NCBI GenBank assembly: GCA_947472645.1
Contig: CANJBQ010000016.1
Span: 1-54,921 of the forward strand
From: Burkholderiaceae bacterium
Lineage (GTDB): Bacteria > Pseudomonadota > Gammaproteobacteria > Burkholderiales > Burkholderiaceae
Direction: 5' to 3'
DNA length: 54,921 bases
Every line of letters starts with the position of its first letter. Within the stretch, counting starts at the first letter, position 1. Positions 34,125 to 42,531 of the stretch are shown here, one piece after another. Under the pieces are notes generated by a model, which saw only the letters and a list, made by a program, of their open reading frames with translations, did not search any database and had not been told where the DNA came from. The position numbers and the translations under genes are program-made.

Positions 34125-35003
34125 ATGCGTCATATTCGTACGGCACTGTTTGCGCCGGGTATTAATCAAAAAGTTATGTCTAAAGCCTTAACTTCTTCAG
34201 TGGATGCTGTCATTTTGGATTTGGAGGATTCAGTTCCGATTCATTCGAAAGCTGAGGCGAGAAAGCTTGTTCAACAAGTCATATTAGAGGCTCATCAACA
34301 TCCTACTGAAAATCAACCTTATATTATGGTTCGTGTCAATGCGGCTGATACTGGGATGTTAGAAGAGGATATTGATCAAATTTGTGTAGCAGGTCTTGGA
34401 ATGGTGTTTATTCCAAAAGCTGAGCATGTAGTTGATATTCAAAAAGCATCACAACAAATTGATGCTTTAGAAAAAGCAAGAGGAATCAGTCAAATTGCTA
34501 TTGGATTACAAATTGAATCAGCTATTGGCGTCTACCATTGCTACGATCTACTGAAGGCATCACCTCGAGTTCAGTTATCGAGTCTTGGTACAGCGCAAGA
34601 TGGCGACCTACAAAATAGTTTAGGTTGTGGTTGGTCGATTGATGGCCCTGAAATGTTGTATGCACGTTCAAAGGTTTTGCTAGATTCTCGTGCGGCGGGA
34701 AATGTGGTTCCCATTGATGGAGTTTTTGCAGATTTGCAGGATGAGGCCGGTTTATTTGCTGAGTCATCCCTATCCGCCAAACTAGGTTATGTTGGACGGA
34801 CCATTATCCACCCTAAGCAAATTGAGATGGTTGAAAAAGCTTATGGTATTGCTCCTAGTCTATTAGTCTACTACGAACAGCTTGTGCGGGAATTTGAGGT
34901 GGCCGAAAAAAATGGTGTGGCCGCTATTACGATTGGTGGTAAGTTAGTTGATTACGCTATGTATCGTCAAGCAAAACGAGTTTTATTACAAGTCAATAAC
35001 TAA
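34125..35003 (+). CDS. CitE-like beta-hydroxyacyl-CoA lyase (HpcH/HpaI superfamily)
   Basis: 292-residue lyase of the CitE/malyl-CoA/citramalyl-CoA lyase group. Motifs are LDLEDSV near residue 32, the MVRVNA strand, GLQIESAIGV with the metal-binding glutamate, the GTAQDGD loop, PIDGVFADLQD and GRTIIHPKQIEMV. These enzymes split 3-hydroxyacyl-CoA compounds such as citramalyl-CoA into an acyl-CoA and an oxoacid, using magnesium. No citrate lyase alpha or gamma subunits are present, so it should be a stand-alone CoA ester lyase. With CoA-transferase, dehydrogenase and hydratase in the same operon it is the likely carbon-carbon cleavage step. Confidence 0.83.
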   Translation: MRHIRTALFAPGINQKVMSKALTSSVDAVILDLEDSVPIHSKAEARKLVQQVILEAHQHPTENQPYIMVRVNAADTGMLEEDIDQICVAGLGMVFIPKAEHVVDIQKASQQIDALEKARGISQIAIGLQIESAIGVYHCYDLLKASPRVQLSSLGTAQDGDLQNSLGCGWSIDGPEMLYARSKVLLDSRAAGNVVPIDGVFADLQDEAGLFAESSLSAKLGYVGRTIIHPKQIEMVEKAYGIAPSLLVYYEQLVREFEVAEKNGVAAITIGGKLVDYAMYRQAKRVLLQVNN

Positions 35004-35014
35004 AGATAATTTTT

Positions 35015-36157
35015 ATGAATTTTGAACTAAGTAGTGATCAATTAAATATTCGTAATCATTTACAGGATTTACTCAAGGATGTATGTACGCCTGAATATGT
35101 CAGTAAGTGTGATGAAACAGAAACTCCACCACGTGAAGCATTTAATGCCTTAGCTAAAAATGGTTGGTTAGGATTGATTGGTCCTGAAGAGTACGGTGGG
35201 GCTGGTGGAAGTCCAATGGACTTAGCTGTCATGCTTGATGTTCTCGGATATCATTTTGAGGAATTAGGATTGTGGGTATTTCGTAATTTAACTTATGGCT
35301 GTTATGCAGTGATGAAGCATGGTACTCAAGCGCAAAAAGACTTGATTGTGCCTAAAGTCATTAAAGGTGAAGTTTCAGTATGCTTTGGGCTCACTGAACC
35401 TGACTCAGGGTCTGACGCAAGTGCTTTAAAAACAAAAGCGACCAAAGACGGGGATGATTATATTATCAACGGACAAAAAGTCTATACCTCGGGTATGGAT
35501 ATTAGTGACTATTGTATTTTGGTGGCTCGCACAAATACTTTCGAGAAAAAACAACAGGGTATTACCAATTTTTTTATTGATACGAAGTTACCGGGTATCC
35601 AAGTTAAAAAACTAGCCACTTTAGGTCAGCGTGCAATCGGGACTACGGAAGTGTTTTATAACGAAGTAAGAACACCGTCTAGTTCTGTGCTCGGTGAAGT
35701 AGATCAGGGATGGCGTGGCGCAGATAAGTATTTATGCTATGAGAGACTTTGTTTATCTGCGGCTAGAACTGGTGCAGCTCGTGCAGCTTATGAATTTGCT
35801 CTTGAGCATGCTAAAACTCGCCAACAGTTTGGTAAACCGATTGGCAAGTTTCAGGCGGTTTCACACAAATTAGCCGACATGCGTGTCATGTTAGATATTT
35901 CACAAACAATGGTTTATCGTTATGCATGGCTGCTTGAGCAGGGCAAAGATACGAGGCAAGATGCTGCTGTTCTCAAGCTTTACACAAGTGAGTCGTATAA
36001 GTCCATTGCGGATATGAGTTTACAAATCTTAGGTGGTTATGGATATTGTATGGAGTACCCATTACAACGATTTTTTAGAGATTCTCGATTGGCGACTATT
36101 GGTGGTGGTTCTTCCGAGATTCAAAGAAATATTATTGCTTCAAGTTTAGGTTTATAG
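35015..36157 (+). CDS. Acyl-CoA dehydrogenase
   Basis: 380-residue FAD enzyme that would put a double bond next to the thioester of the activated acid. The N-terminal helical domain is followed by the FAD/substrate loop CFGLTEPDSGSDASALKTKA, the middle beta domain and the C-terminal helices with RQQFGKPIGKFQAVSHKLAD and GGYGYCMEYPLQRFFRD. The final motif reads TIGGGSSEIQRN. Where short-chain enzymes have YEGT, this protein has GGGS, so the catalytic glutamate is not at the common place and may lie in another helix, as in isovaleryl-CoA dehydrogenase. It lies eight bases before the CaiB gene. Confidence 0.87.
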   Translation: MNFELSSDQLNIRNHLQDLLKDVCTPEYVSKCDETETPPREAFNALAKNGWLGLIGPEEYGGAGGSPMDLAVMLDVLGYHFEELGLWVFRNLTYGCYAVMKHGTQAQKDLIVPKVIKGEVSVCFGLTEPDSGSDASALKTKATKDGDDYIINGQKVYTSGMDISDYCILVARTNTFEKKQQGITNFFIDTKLPGIQVKKLATLGQRAIGTTEVFYNEVRTPSSSVLGEVDQGWRGADKYLCYERLCLSAARTGAARAAYEFALEHAKTRQQFGKPIGKFQAVSHKLADMRVMLDISQTMVYRYAWLLEQGKDTRQDAAVLKLYTSESYKSIADMSLQILGGYGYCMEYPLQRFFRDSRLATIGGGSSEIQRNIIASSLGL

Positions 36158-36165
36158 GTAAGCGC

Positions 36166-37371
36166 GTGGCACACTCACTTAGCGGCGTAAGAATTATCGA
36201 ATTAGGACAAATTATTGCGGGCACCTATGGTGGTCAAATGTTGACTGATTTAGGTGCTGAGGTTATTAAAGTAGAGGCGCCAGTAGGAGATTTAGGCCGT
36301 AATCCCTCCGTAGCACCTTTTAAAGATGTTAGTGGTTTATTTTTAACTTTTAACCGTAATAAAAAAAGCATTGTGATTGACTTAAAACACCCAGAGGGTA
36401 AAGCTGTATTTTTTGAGCTTGTAAAGCAATCAGATGTTGTGGTGGATAATTTTAGGCCGGGTGTTTTGCAACGATTAGGAATTGATTATCTTGAATTACA
36501 AAAAATCAATCCAAAAATTATTCATTGTTCAATCACTGGCTTTGGTGCAGAAGGTGACTATAAAGATTATCCAGCTCTAGATATTATTATTCAGGCGATG
36601 AGTGGACATATGGCTGTGACTGGAGAGCCAAATCGTCCTCCAGTTCGCTTAGGAATCCCCTTAGCTGATTTGAGTGGTGGATTATTTTCAATTCAAGGGA
36701 TTTTAGCAGCACTTTATGAGCGCGAAAAAACAGGTAAAGGCCAACATATAGAACTTGCAATGTTTGATGCTATGTTGGGATTGCTAACCTATCTTGGTAC
36801 GATGTGGTTAAGTAATGGTGAACTTCCTAAACCTCCTGGGTCAGCGCATGAATACTCTGTACCATGGCAAGCCTTTAAGACTAAAAATTCATACGTAGTC
36901 GTTGGCGCAAGAGAAGAAGCACACTGGAAAAGATTTTGTAAGACTTTAGGGCTTGATCATTTCGCTGAAGATGCACGCTACGCAACAAATTTTTTACGCG
37001 TAAAAAATCGTTTAGATTTAATTCCTATTTTAGAAGCTCGTATGGAAGAAGAGACGACTGAGTATTGGATGGAGCACTTTCGAGTGAATGATGTACCGGC
37101 TGGACCAGTTAATCACTTTGATGATGCGTTTGCTGAGCCACCGGCAATACAAAATGAAATGGTGGTTCAGTTCGACCATCCTGTTGCTGGCATTGTAAAA
37201 ATGCCGGCCTACCCAGTCAAGATGGGTAATGCGTCTGGAGTTATTTCTCATCCAGCTCCAGATCTTGGTGAGCATACTAAAGCTATTTTGCGTGATATTT
37301 TATTATATAGTTCAGAGCATATTGAACATCTCAAAAGCTCTGGTGTTGTTATGTGTAAAGAGGAGAAATAA
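36166..37371 (+). CDS. CaiB/BaiF-family CoA-transferase
   Basis: 401-residue class III CoA-transferase that would activate the imported acid with CoA from another thioester. Visible are LGQIIAGTYGGQMLTDLGAE near the start, the KSIVIDLKHPEGKAVFF segment, the NFRPGVLQRLGI strand, and PLADLSGGLFSIQGILAALY, which carries the catalytic aspartate. The start is GTG. It sits between dehydrogenase and hydratase genes and overlaps the next gene by one base. Confidence 0.87.
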   Translation: MAHSLSGVRIIELGQIIAGTYGGQMLTDLGAEVIKVEAPVGDLGRNPSVAPFKDVSGLFLTFNRNKKSIVIDLKHPEGKAVFFELVKQSDVVVDNFRPGVLQRLGIDYLELQKINPKIIHCSITGFGAEGDYKDYPALDIIIQAMSGHMAVTGEPNRPPVRLGIPLADLSGGLFSIQGILAALYEREKTGKGQHIELAMFDAMLGLLTYLGTMWLSNGELPKPPGSAHEYSVPWQAFKTKNSYVVVGAREEAHWKRFCKTLGLDHFAEDARYATNFLRVKNRLDLIPILEARMEEETTEYWMEHFRVNDVPAGPVNHFDDAFAEPPAIQNEMVVQFDHPVAGIVKMPAYPVKMGNASGVISHPAPDLGEHTKAILRDILLYSSEHIEHLKSSGVVMCKEEK

Positions 37372-37820
37372 TGGTCGGTTTATATTGGGAAGAGTGGGAG
37401 ATTGGTAAAAGTTTTCAGACGGCGGCAAGAACTGTCACAGAAACTGATATTGTTAATTTTGCAGGTATTTCTGGGGACTATAACCCATTACATATTAATG
37501 AGGAATATTGTAAAACCACACAATTTGGAACGCGTATTGCTCATGGCCCCTTAGTCTACTCGATTGCCGCTGGTCTTTTATTTCAGTTACATTTATATGA
37601 TGACACATTAATTGCTTTTTTAGGGTTTGAGAGTTTAAAATTTACTAAGCCTGTCAAAATTGGCGATACGATTTATGCAAAAGTTGTGGTGACAGAGCTG
37701 ACAGAAACATCTAAGCAAGACCGAGGTGTTATGAAACGTCAATTAAATGTCATTAATCAACATGGTGATATCGTGCAAGATGCGATTCAGGCTTTTTTAA
37801 TGAAACGTAAACCGGTATGA
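37371..37820 (+). CDS. MaoC-family enoyl-CoA hydratase
   Basis: 149-residue single hot-dog hydratase. The catalytic stretch GDYNPLHINEEYCKTTQFGT followed by RIAHGPL holds the Asp/His pair of the family. It should add water to the enoyl-CoA made by the acyl-CoA dehydrogenase, giving the 3-hydroxyacyl-CoA cleaved by the CitE-like lyase. Mesaconyl-CoA hydratases are larger or double hot-dog proteins, so this single-domain form is closer to generic R-hydratases. Overlaps both neighbours. Confidence 0.86.
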   Translation: MVGLYWEEWEIGKSFQTAARTVTETDIVNFAGISGDYNPLHINEEYCKTTQFGTRIAHGPLVYSIAAGLLFQLHLYDDTLIAFLGFESLKFTKPVKIGDTIYAKVVVTELTETSKQDRGVMKRQLNVINQHGDIVQDAIQAFLMKRKPV

Positions 37821-38695
37821 AACACACCATTGGTTTTGTTGGGTTGGGCTTGATGGGGGGATGGTTAGTTCGTCATCTGCTTAACGATGGATATACCGTA
37901 CATGTTTACGATATCGATCCTGAGAAAATCAAAGTCATGGAGCAATATGGGGCACATCCTGTTCAAGATATTACCTATTTATCGCATGATGTTGATGTAT
38001 TGATTCTGTCTTTACCGACTTCACAAATTGTTTCACAAGTAATTCATGATTCACTGAATTTAATTAAAAAGCCAAAGCGTGGCTTGATTATTTTAGACAC
38101 GTCAACTGCTGATCCTAGTATCTCTAGCGAAATTGCACAAAACATGCTTGAACAAGGGATGTTTTTTATGGATGCTACTGTGAGTGGTACTAGTGAAATG
38201 TGCGCTGCAAAAGACACTATTTTTATGGTGGGTGGTGATGAGGGCATTTATGATCAATGCAAACCTATTTTTTTAGGGATGGGCAGAGAGTCTGTTTATA
38301 TGGGTAAGAGTGGTACTGGTGCAGCTATTAAATTAGTAGTTAATCTGGTTCTTGCTGTGAATCGAATGGGGCTTGCTGAGGGTTTAACTCTGGCGAAGAA
38401 GGCGGGGATTGACCAAGCTTTAGCATTAGAGGTTTTAAAGAAATCGGCGGCTTTTTCTAAAGCAATGGATCAAAAGGGTTATCGCATGGTGCATCGACAA
38501 TTTTATCCACCAATCGGCCATATGACGACGCACTATAAAGACGTGCAGTTAATGGTTTCATATGCTAGCAAATTACATTGCCCTGTTCCAGTCATCAGTT
38601 TGACAGCTCAAGCTTTAGCTTCAGAAATGTCTAAGCGTCCTGGTGATCGAGATAGTTCTGCGGTAATTTGTTTTTATGATGACTTAATTCAATAG
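37817..38695 (+). CDS. 3-hydroxyisobutyrate dehydrogenase-family oxidoreductase
   Basis: 292-residue NAD(P)-dependent beta-hydroxyacid dehydrogenase. The dinucleotide motif GFVGLGLMGG opens the Rossmann domain. The substrate loop is DATVSGTSEMCAAKDT, where the family consensus is DAPVSGG. The catalytic lysine is in GTGAAIKLVVNLVLAVNR. The family also contains 2-(hydroxymethyl)glutarate dehydrogenase, the enzyme that follows enamidase in Eubacterium barkeri, but this gene is 16 kb away in another operon, so that link is only a possibility. It overlaps the MaoC gene by four bases. Confidence 0.82.
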   Translation: MKHTIGFVGLGLMGGWLVRHLLNDGYTVHVYDIDPEKIKVMEQYGAHPVQDITYLSHDVDVLILSLPTSQIVSQVIHDSLNLIKKPKRGLIILDTSTADPSISSEIAQNMLEQGMFFMDATVSGTSEMCAAKDTIFMVGGDEGIYDQCKPIFLGMGRESVYMGKSGTGAAIKLVVNLVLAVNRMGLAEGLTLAKKAGIDQALALEVLKKSAAFSKAMDQKGYRMVHRQFYPPIGHMTTHYKDVQLMVSYASKLHCPVPVISLTAQALASEMSKRPGDRDSSAVICFYDDLIQ

Positions 38696-38723
38696 ACGTA
38701 ACTGACATCAGAGGATATGAATA

Positions 38724-39188
38724 ATGGAATTAAAATCTACTTTACAAGTATTAAATCAAGCTGATTATCCAGGTAAAAGAGGGGTTACTGATGGACAAAC
38801 CTATCAAAGACTTGTGGGGTGGCCGGAAGTCAACACGACAGATAGAGTTCGTTTAGGTCGGGCAACCTATGCTCCAGGAACTTATGAACAACTTCACTGG
38901 CATCCAATCGAAGCGTGTTATTACGTGATAGCCGGAAAAGCAACAGTCAGAAATGTTGAAGGTAAAGAGTTTGAAGTGGGGCCAGGTTCCATGATTTATG
39001 CTCCACCAGGAATTGCTGGTGCTCATGAATGGGAAGTTAAAGAGCATTTAGAGATTTTGGATATTCGTGCATGTAATGAAACTAACCGAAAAATGCAATA
39101 TACGGTTGATAAAACAACGATGCGATCTTATATTGATTTAGAAGATATACATTATCGAGATGCGATTAGCTTTAAATCACATTATTAG
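38724..39188 (+). CDS. Cupin-domain protein
   Basis: 154-residue single cupin. The first motif is HWHPIEACYYVIAGKATVRN with a metal-binding H-x-H-x4-E-like pattern; the second is GPGSMIYAPPGIAGAHEWEV. Such proteins can be isomerases, dioxygenases or sugar-phosphate-like epimerases; function here is unknown. It is the last gene of the IclR-controlled operon and is followed by a hairpin with a T run. Confidence 0.78.
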   Translation: MELKSTLQVLNQADYPGKRGVTDGQTYQRLVGWPEVNTTDRVRLGRATYAPGTYEQLHWHPIEACYYVIAGKATVRNVEGKEFEVGPGSMIYAPPGIAGAHEWEVKEHLEILDIRACNETNRKMQYTVDKTTMRSYIDLEDIHYRDAISFKSHY

Positions 39189-39229
39189 TAATGGTGTTGT
39201 TTAGGGAAGACATAGGCTCATTACTTTTT
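39187..39229 (+). terminator. Candidate terminator after the cupin gene
   Basis: AGTAATG (39187-39193) and CATTACT (39219-39225) pair with a long 25-base loop and are followed by a T run. It lies between convergent operons. The long loop makes it only a moderate candidate. Confidence 0.35.
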
Positions 39230-40900
39230 AAGAGCTGAAAACTCTTTTGAGGTAAACACGATTTGTCCTCCCACCATTGTTAACTCAGAATGTGTTTCAT
39301 GAATTCGATGGATTGGAATCGTGAATATATTTTGATTGAGTATTGCTAAATCGGCATATTTGCCGACAGATAAATCTCCACGTAGTGCTGCATCTGGTAA
39401 AAAATGAGCACTTCCTTGAGTGTATAAAGAAACAGCTTCTAATCGTGTTAATAACTGAAGATTTTCACGACCCATTTGACCATCAATACTTTTACCGCTA
39501 ATCAGCCATTCAATGGCGACAAATGGATTAAAGTCCATTACGCGGTGTGCATCTGTCCCAGCTCCTATAGGGATATTGAGGTTGATAGCTTGACGAATTC
39601 GAGGAGATAGCTGTAATGTATTACGGCCATATTTATCTTCAAAGTTTCGTGCCTGATAATAAAGTGCATTTTGGACTAACCAGCCAATGTTAGTGGATTT
39701 CATACGCGTTAGTGTGCGCTCATCGATATTGTTTAGGTGGGCTATTGACCAGCGTAAATCTTTGTTGGAATAGTTAACCTGGACACGCTCTATAACATCT
39801 AGTAAATGAGAAACGGATTCATTATTGTTCCAGTGCAAGGTGACAGTTATTTTCTCTTTTGCCGCCCACTCTAAAACTTCTTGTAGTTTTTTTTGATTTG
39901 ATGGAGTAGGGGATTCATTATTATACATTCCCCATGTCACATTCTCCCCTATGCCATTCCATTGAAGGAAAGTGTCATCTTTAGGAATGGTAGGTATGAT
40001 TTTCTGAAAGTCAGCTAACTCGGTGTCTCGATGGGGTGCTGAAATACTATAAGCAACTCTGATTGAAAGTGCCTTTTCAGACTGTAATTGCCATAGAGAT
40101 TTGTAGGATTCCAACGGAAAGTTATATCCTCCAGGATCAAAGACTCCAGTGATACCAAGACGATTTAATTCACGGAAGAAAAGTTTCGTACTTTCATATT
40201 GATTGTTTGATGTTGGTTGCGGTAAGAAATCAAATAAATCACTAATCGCGCGAGCATTACCGTTTAACCATCCAGTAACATTGCCATTTTTGTCTGTTGC
40301 AACTTCTAAACGGGAGAGTAGTTCTGCATTCGAAGCCACTCCAAGAATCTCAAGTCCGCCAGGTGAAACAAATACAGAGGAATATAATTTTTGAATATAT
40401 AGTGGATGAGGACCTGCAGCTTTCAGGAGTTGTTCCCTAGAGGGAATGACTCCATCTTGAAATTGTTCTGGGACCCATCCTCCCGCGATAATAATCCAAC
40501 TACCCGTCGGCTTTTGATTGGCAGCATTTCTAATCCGCTCTAAAGCTTGCTGAATGGTTGTCACACCTATCCAACTTACCTCACTCTGATAGCTTAATCC
40601 TGTACGAATCGCATGTATGTGTGAATCTATCAAGCCTGGAATAATTAATTTGCCATTGGCATTTATTTTTTGCGTGTTTGGATTCGAATATTTCTGAATG
40701 ATTGCATCATCGCCGATTGCTAATATTTTGTGATCTTTGATCGCGAGGGCAGTTACAAAGGACTCATTTTTTTGCAAAATTTGGGCATTGAAAATCACAG
40801 TGTCTGCAGTACTTATTAGGGATTGAGAAAACACGTTCCCCATCATCAAGAATGACTGAAAGCCTAAAAGTACAATTAACCAAAAGGCTTTTGTGCGCAT
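39221..40900 (-). CDS. Exported amidohydrolase-family protein (Amidohydro_3, YtcJ-like)
   Basis: 559-residue metal-dependent hydrolase with a signal peptide (residues 1-25, ending NVFSQ). The amidohydrolase core is clear: ADTVIFNAQIL, GLIDSHIHAIRTG with the H-x-H pair, VTLHWNNN, IAHLNNID and GAGTDAHRVMDFNPFVAI with the metal-binding aspartate. The C-terminal beta sandwich has VGKYADLAILNQNIF. The export signal is notable, since most family members are cytoplasmic. It is the last gene of the six-gene operon with the heme proteins and follows its upstream neighbour without a gap. Confidence 0.82.
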   Translation of the reverse strand: MRTKAFWLIVLLGFQSFLMMGNVFSQSLISTADTVIFNAQILQKNESFVTALAIKDHKILAIGDDAIIQKYSNPNTQKINANGKLIIPGLIDSHIHAIRTGLSYQSEVSWIGVTTIQQALERIRNAANQKPTGSWIIIAGGWVPEQFQDGVIPSREQLLKAAGPHPLYIQKLYSSVFVSPGGLEILGVASNAELLSRLEVATDKNGNVTGWLNGNARAISDLFDFLPQPTSNNQYESTKLFFRELNRLGITGVFDPGGYNFPLESYKSLWQLQSEKALSIRVAYSISAPHRDTELADFQKIIPTIPKDDTFLQWNGIGENVTWGMYNNESPTPSNQKKLQEVLEWAAKEKITVTLHWNNNESVSHLLDVIERVQVNYSNKDLRWSIAHLNNIDERTLTRMKSTNIGWLVQNALYYQARNFEDKYGRNTLQLSPRIRQAINLNIPIGAGTDAHRVMDFNPFVAIEWLISGKSIDGQMGRENLQLLTRLEAVSLYTQGSAHFLPDAALRGDLSVGKYADLAILNQNIFTIPIHRIHETHSELTMVGGQIVFTSKEFSALKK

Positions 40901-41287
40901 TTATTCCTTTTGCATAATGCAATCAGTTTCAATGAGTTTATTTGTTTTTTGAGGTCGGCGTACTAATTTAATTTGCTTATAACCGACTTTTTCGCAAGAT
41001 ATTGTTACCGCTTCAATTTTGACATTGAGAGTGATATGCGTTCTGTAAACGCCTAAAATATTAGAGATTACTTTGACAGTTGGCCCAGAAGTCTCTTTCA
41101 GGATGACTGTTGCTTTTGTAATGTGTGACCCACGTTCGTCACGTACAAATCCAAAAAATGCAGGACCACTAACAGAAGTATCATCAGGGTATCCATCTTC
41201 AAGTCCTCCTGCTTGAGAAGTCAAAGAGAGACTGATGAAACTCACCATCGATAAATAGATTAATTTTTTTATATAGAGTGATTTCAT
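40901..41287 (-). CDS. Small secreted protein with carboxypeptidase-regulatory-like domain
   Basis: 128-residue exported protein with a signal peptide ending near SQAGG. The mature part is one beta-sandwich of the carboxypeptidase regulatory-like type: GPAFFGFVRDERGSHITKAT, then VILKETSGPTVKVISN, and GYKQIKLVRR. The two cysteines (SCEKVGYK and TDCIM) could form a disulfide. Similar domains stand at the N-terminus of the 720-residue protein of the same operon, so the two may bind each other or the same partner. Function unknown. Confidence 0.65.
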   Translation of the reverse strand: MKSLYIKKLIYLSMVSFISLSLTSQAGGLEDGYPDDTSVSGPAFFGFVRDERGSHITKATVILKETSGPTVKVISNILGVYRTHITLNVKIEAVTISCEKVGYKQIKLVRRPQKTNKLIETDCIMQKE

Positions 41288-41304
41288 GGTGGTTTTTTAG
41301 AAAC

Positions 41305-41676
41305 CTATCGCCAGTAAAATTTCAATGAATAAATCAGAAATGGGATGAGTGTAATTGGAACTATCCAAGCTATCGACAGAGGAATTCGTCTAGAAATATG
41401 GGTGGGGAGAATGCTACAGATGTAAGAGGTGCCTAGTGCCACCAATAACGAAGATAAAATCCAACCATACCAGTACATAGCAGGACCATCGTCCACCGTT
41501 GCTGGTGACCAACCCCAGGTCAATTTATGAGTGGCAGGATAGTAACTGAAAGAAGGCAACTTCATCACATCGGCCAATAAATAGCTGAGTGAAAAACTGG
41601 CCGAAAAGATAGTCACAAACGTTCGGTATCTGATGACTGATGGATCATCCGGAGAAGATTGAATCTCATTACTCAT
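41305..41676 (-). CDS. Unknown small membrane protein of the heme operon
   Basis: 123-residue membrane protein with three hydrophobic segments (about residues 18-38, 68-90 and 98-118) separated by a polar loop with YYPATHKLTWGWSPATVDDG. That loop probably faces the periplasm. I recognise no family. Its ATG overlaps the stop of the next membrane gene by four bases, so the two are likely made in equal amounts and may form one membrane complex. Confidence 0.6.
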   Translation of the reverse strand: MSNEIQSSPDDPSVIRYRTFVTIFSASFSLSYLLADVMKLPSFSYYPATHKLTWGWSPATVDDGPAMYWYGWILSSLLVALGTSYICSILPTHISRRIPLSIAWIVPITLIPFLIYSLKFYWR

Positions 41677-42179
41677 GCGCCATATCCCCTCACATTATTT
41701 ACAATATGACCAGTTAAGAAGGCGTACCAGCATACTAGTGCTAAAAATAAAGTTGTATATTGGCGTAATTGAGCATAATTTGAACTTTGATAATACTTCC
41801 AAGCGAAATGGTAGATTGGTAGCATGCCTAAGCCTAGAACCGCAAGATGCTCTTTTAGCTCAAAGGCCCCAAGGGTTTTATAAAACTCTTGTTGCTCAAT
41901 TGGTATTCTGACATAGATGCGATATTCTGTGTAGATCCATCCACCCAGAATGAAACTAATGACCCATAAAACACAAATGGCATTTGCATATTTTGCGGCT
42001 TTTACTGAACGAAACGCATCAAAAAATGTTTTATCCTTTTGCGCTAATTGGGCCGGACGAGTTACAGCCATTGCTTGATGACTTAATGCACCTAACAGAG
42101 CGACCGATACTAAGCCATGGAAGATTAAAAGGATTGTCCAAAAGGTGTTAACTGAAACAATATCGAATAACCAATTCAT
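41673..42179 (-). CDS. Unknown membrane protein with histidines in its helices
   Basis: 168-residue protein with four predicted membrane helices. Histidines lie in or at the ends of helices 1, 3 and 4: IFHGLVSVALLGALSHQAMA, KEHLAVLGLGMLPIYHFAWK and FLTGHIVNN. This pattern would suit heme b binding between helices and a link between cytochrome c and quinone. I do not recognise the family, so this is only a reading of the sequence. It lies 12 bases after the cytochrome c gene and overlaps the next small membrane gene. Confidence 0.6.
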   Translation of the reverse strand: MNWLFDIVSVNTFWTILLIFHGLVSVALLGALSHQAMAVTRPAQLAQKDKTFFDAFRSVKAAKYANAICVLWVISFILGGWIYTEYRIYVRIPIEQQEFYKTLGAFELKEHLAVLGLGMLPIYHFAWKYYQSSNYAQLRQYTTLFLALVCWYAFLTGHIVNNVRGYGA

Positions 42180-42191
42180 TGACCGATGTCC

Positions 42192-42518
42192 TTAGTTTGC
42201 CGGTGAGCCTTTTAATATCCAAGCAACAATTTTATTGAGGTTTTCTTCTGTTGCATCTGGATGCGCTGGCATTGGAATTTTACCCCATGCACCAGCACCG
42301 CCATTGCGAACCTTATTGACTAATGTTTTTTGAATATCTGATTGCCCTTGGTATTTATCTGCAATTGATTTATACGCTGGCCCCACAAGTTTTTGTGAAG
42401 CATTATGGCAGATCATGCAACCATTTGAGCCAGCCAGCGCTGCTGGTGATGGCTCATCTGCAGCACTAGCTAAATTACACAAGCCAGCAAGAGAAAGAAG
42501 AATTAACAAGTTTTTCAT
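42192..42518 (-). CDS. Class I c-type cytochrome
   Basis: 108-residue periplasmic cytochrome of the c551/c552 type. A signal peptide of about 19 residues ends at ASA. The heme site is CMICH (C34, C37, H38), followed by NASQKLVGPAYKSIADKY, and the sixth ligand is the methionine of KIPMPAHPD. It is the natural electron acceptor for the heme-containing 720-residue protein encoded just upstream, 13 bases away. Confidence 0.87.
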   Translation of the reverse strand: MKNLLILLSLAGLCNLASAADEPSPAALAGSNGCMICHNASQKLVGPAYKSIADKYQGQSDIQKTLVNKVRNGGAGAWGKIPMPAHPDATEENLNKIVAWILKGSPAN

Positions 42519-42531
42519 AGGTAGATATAGA

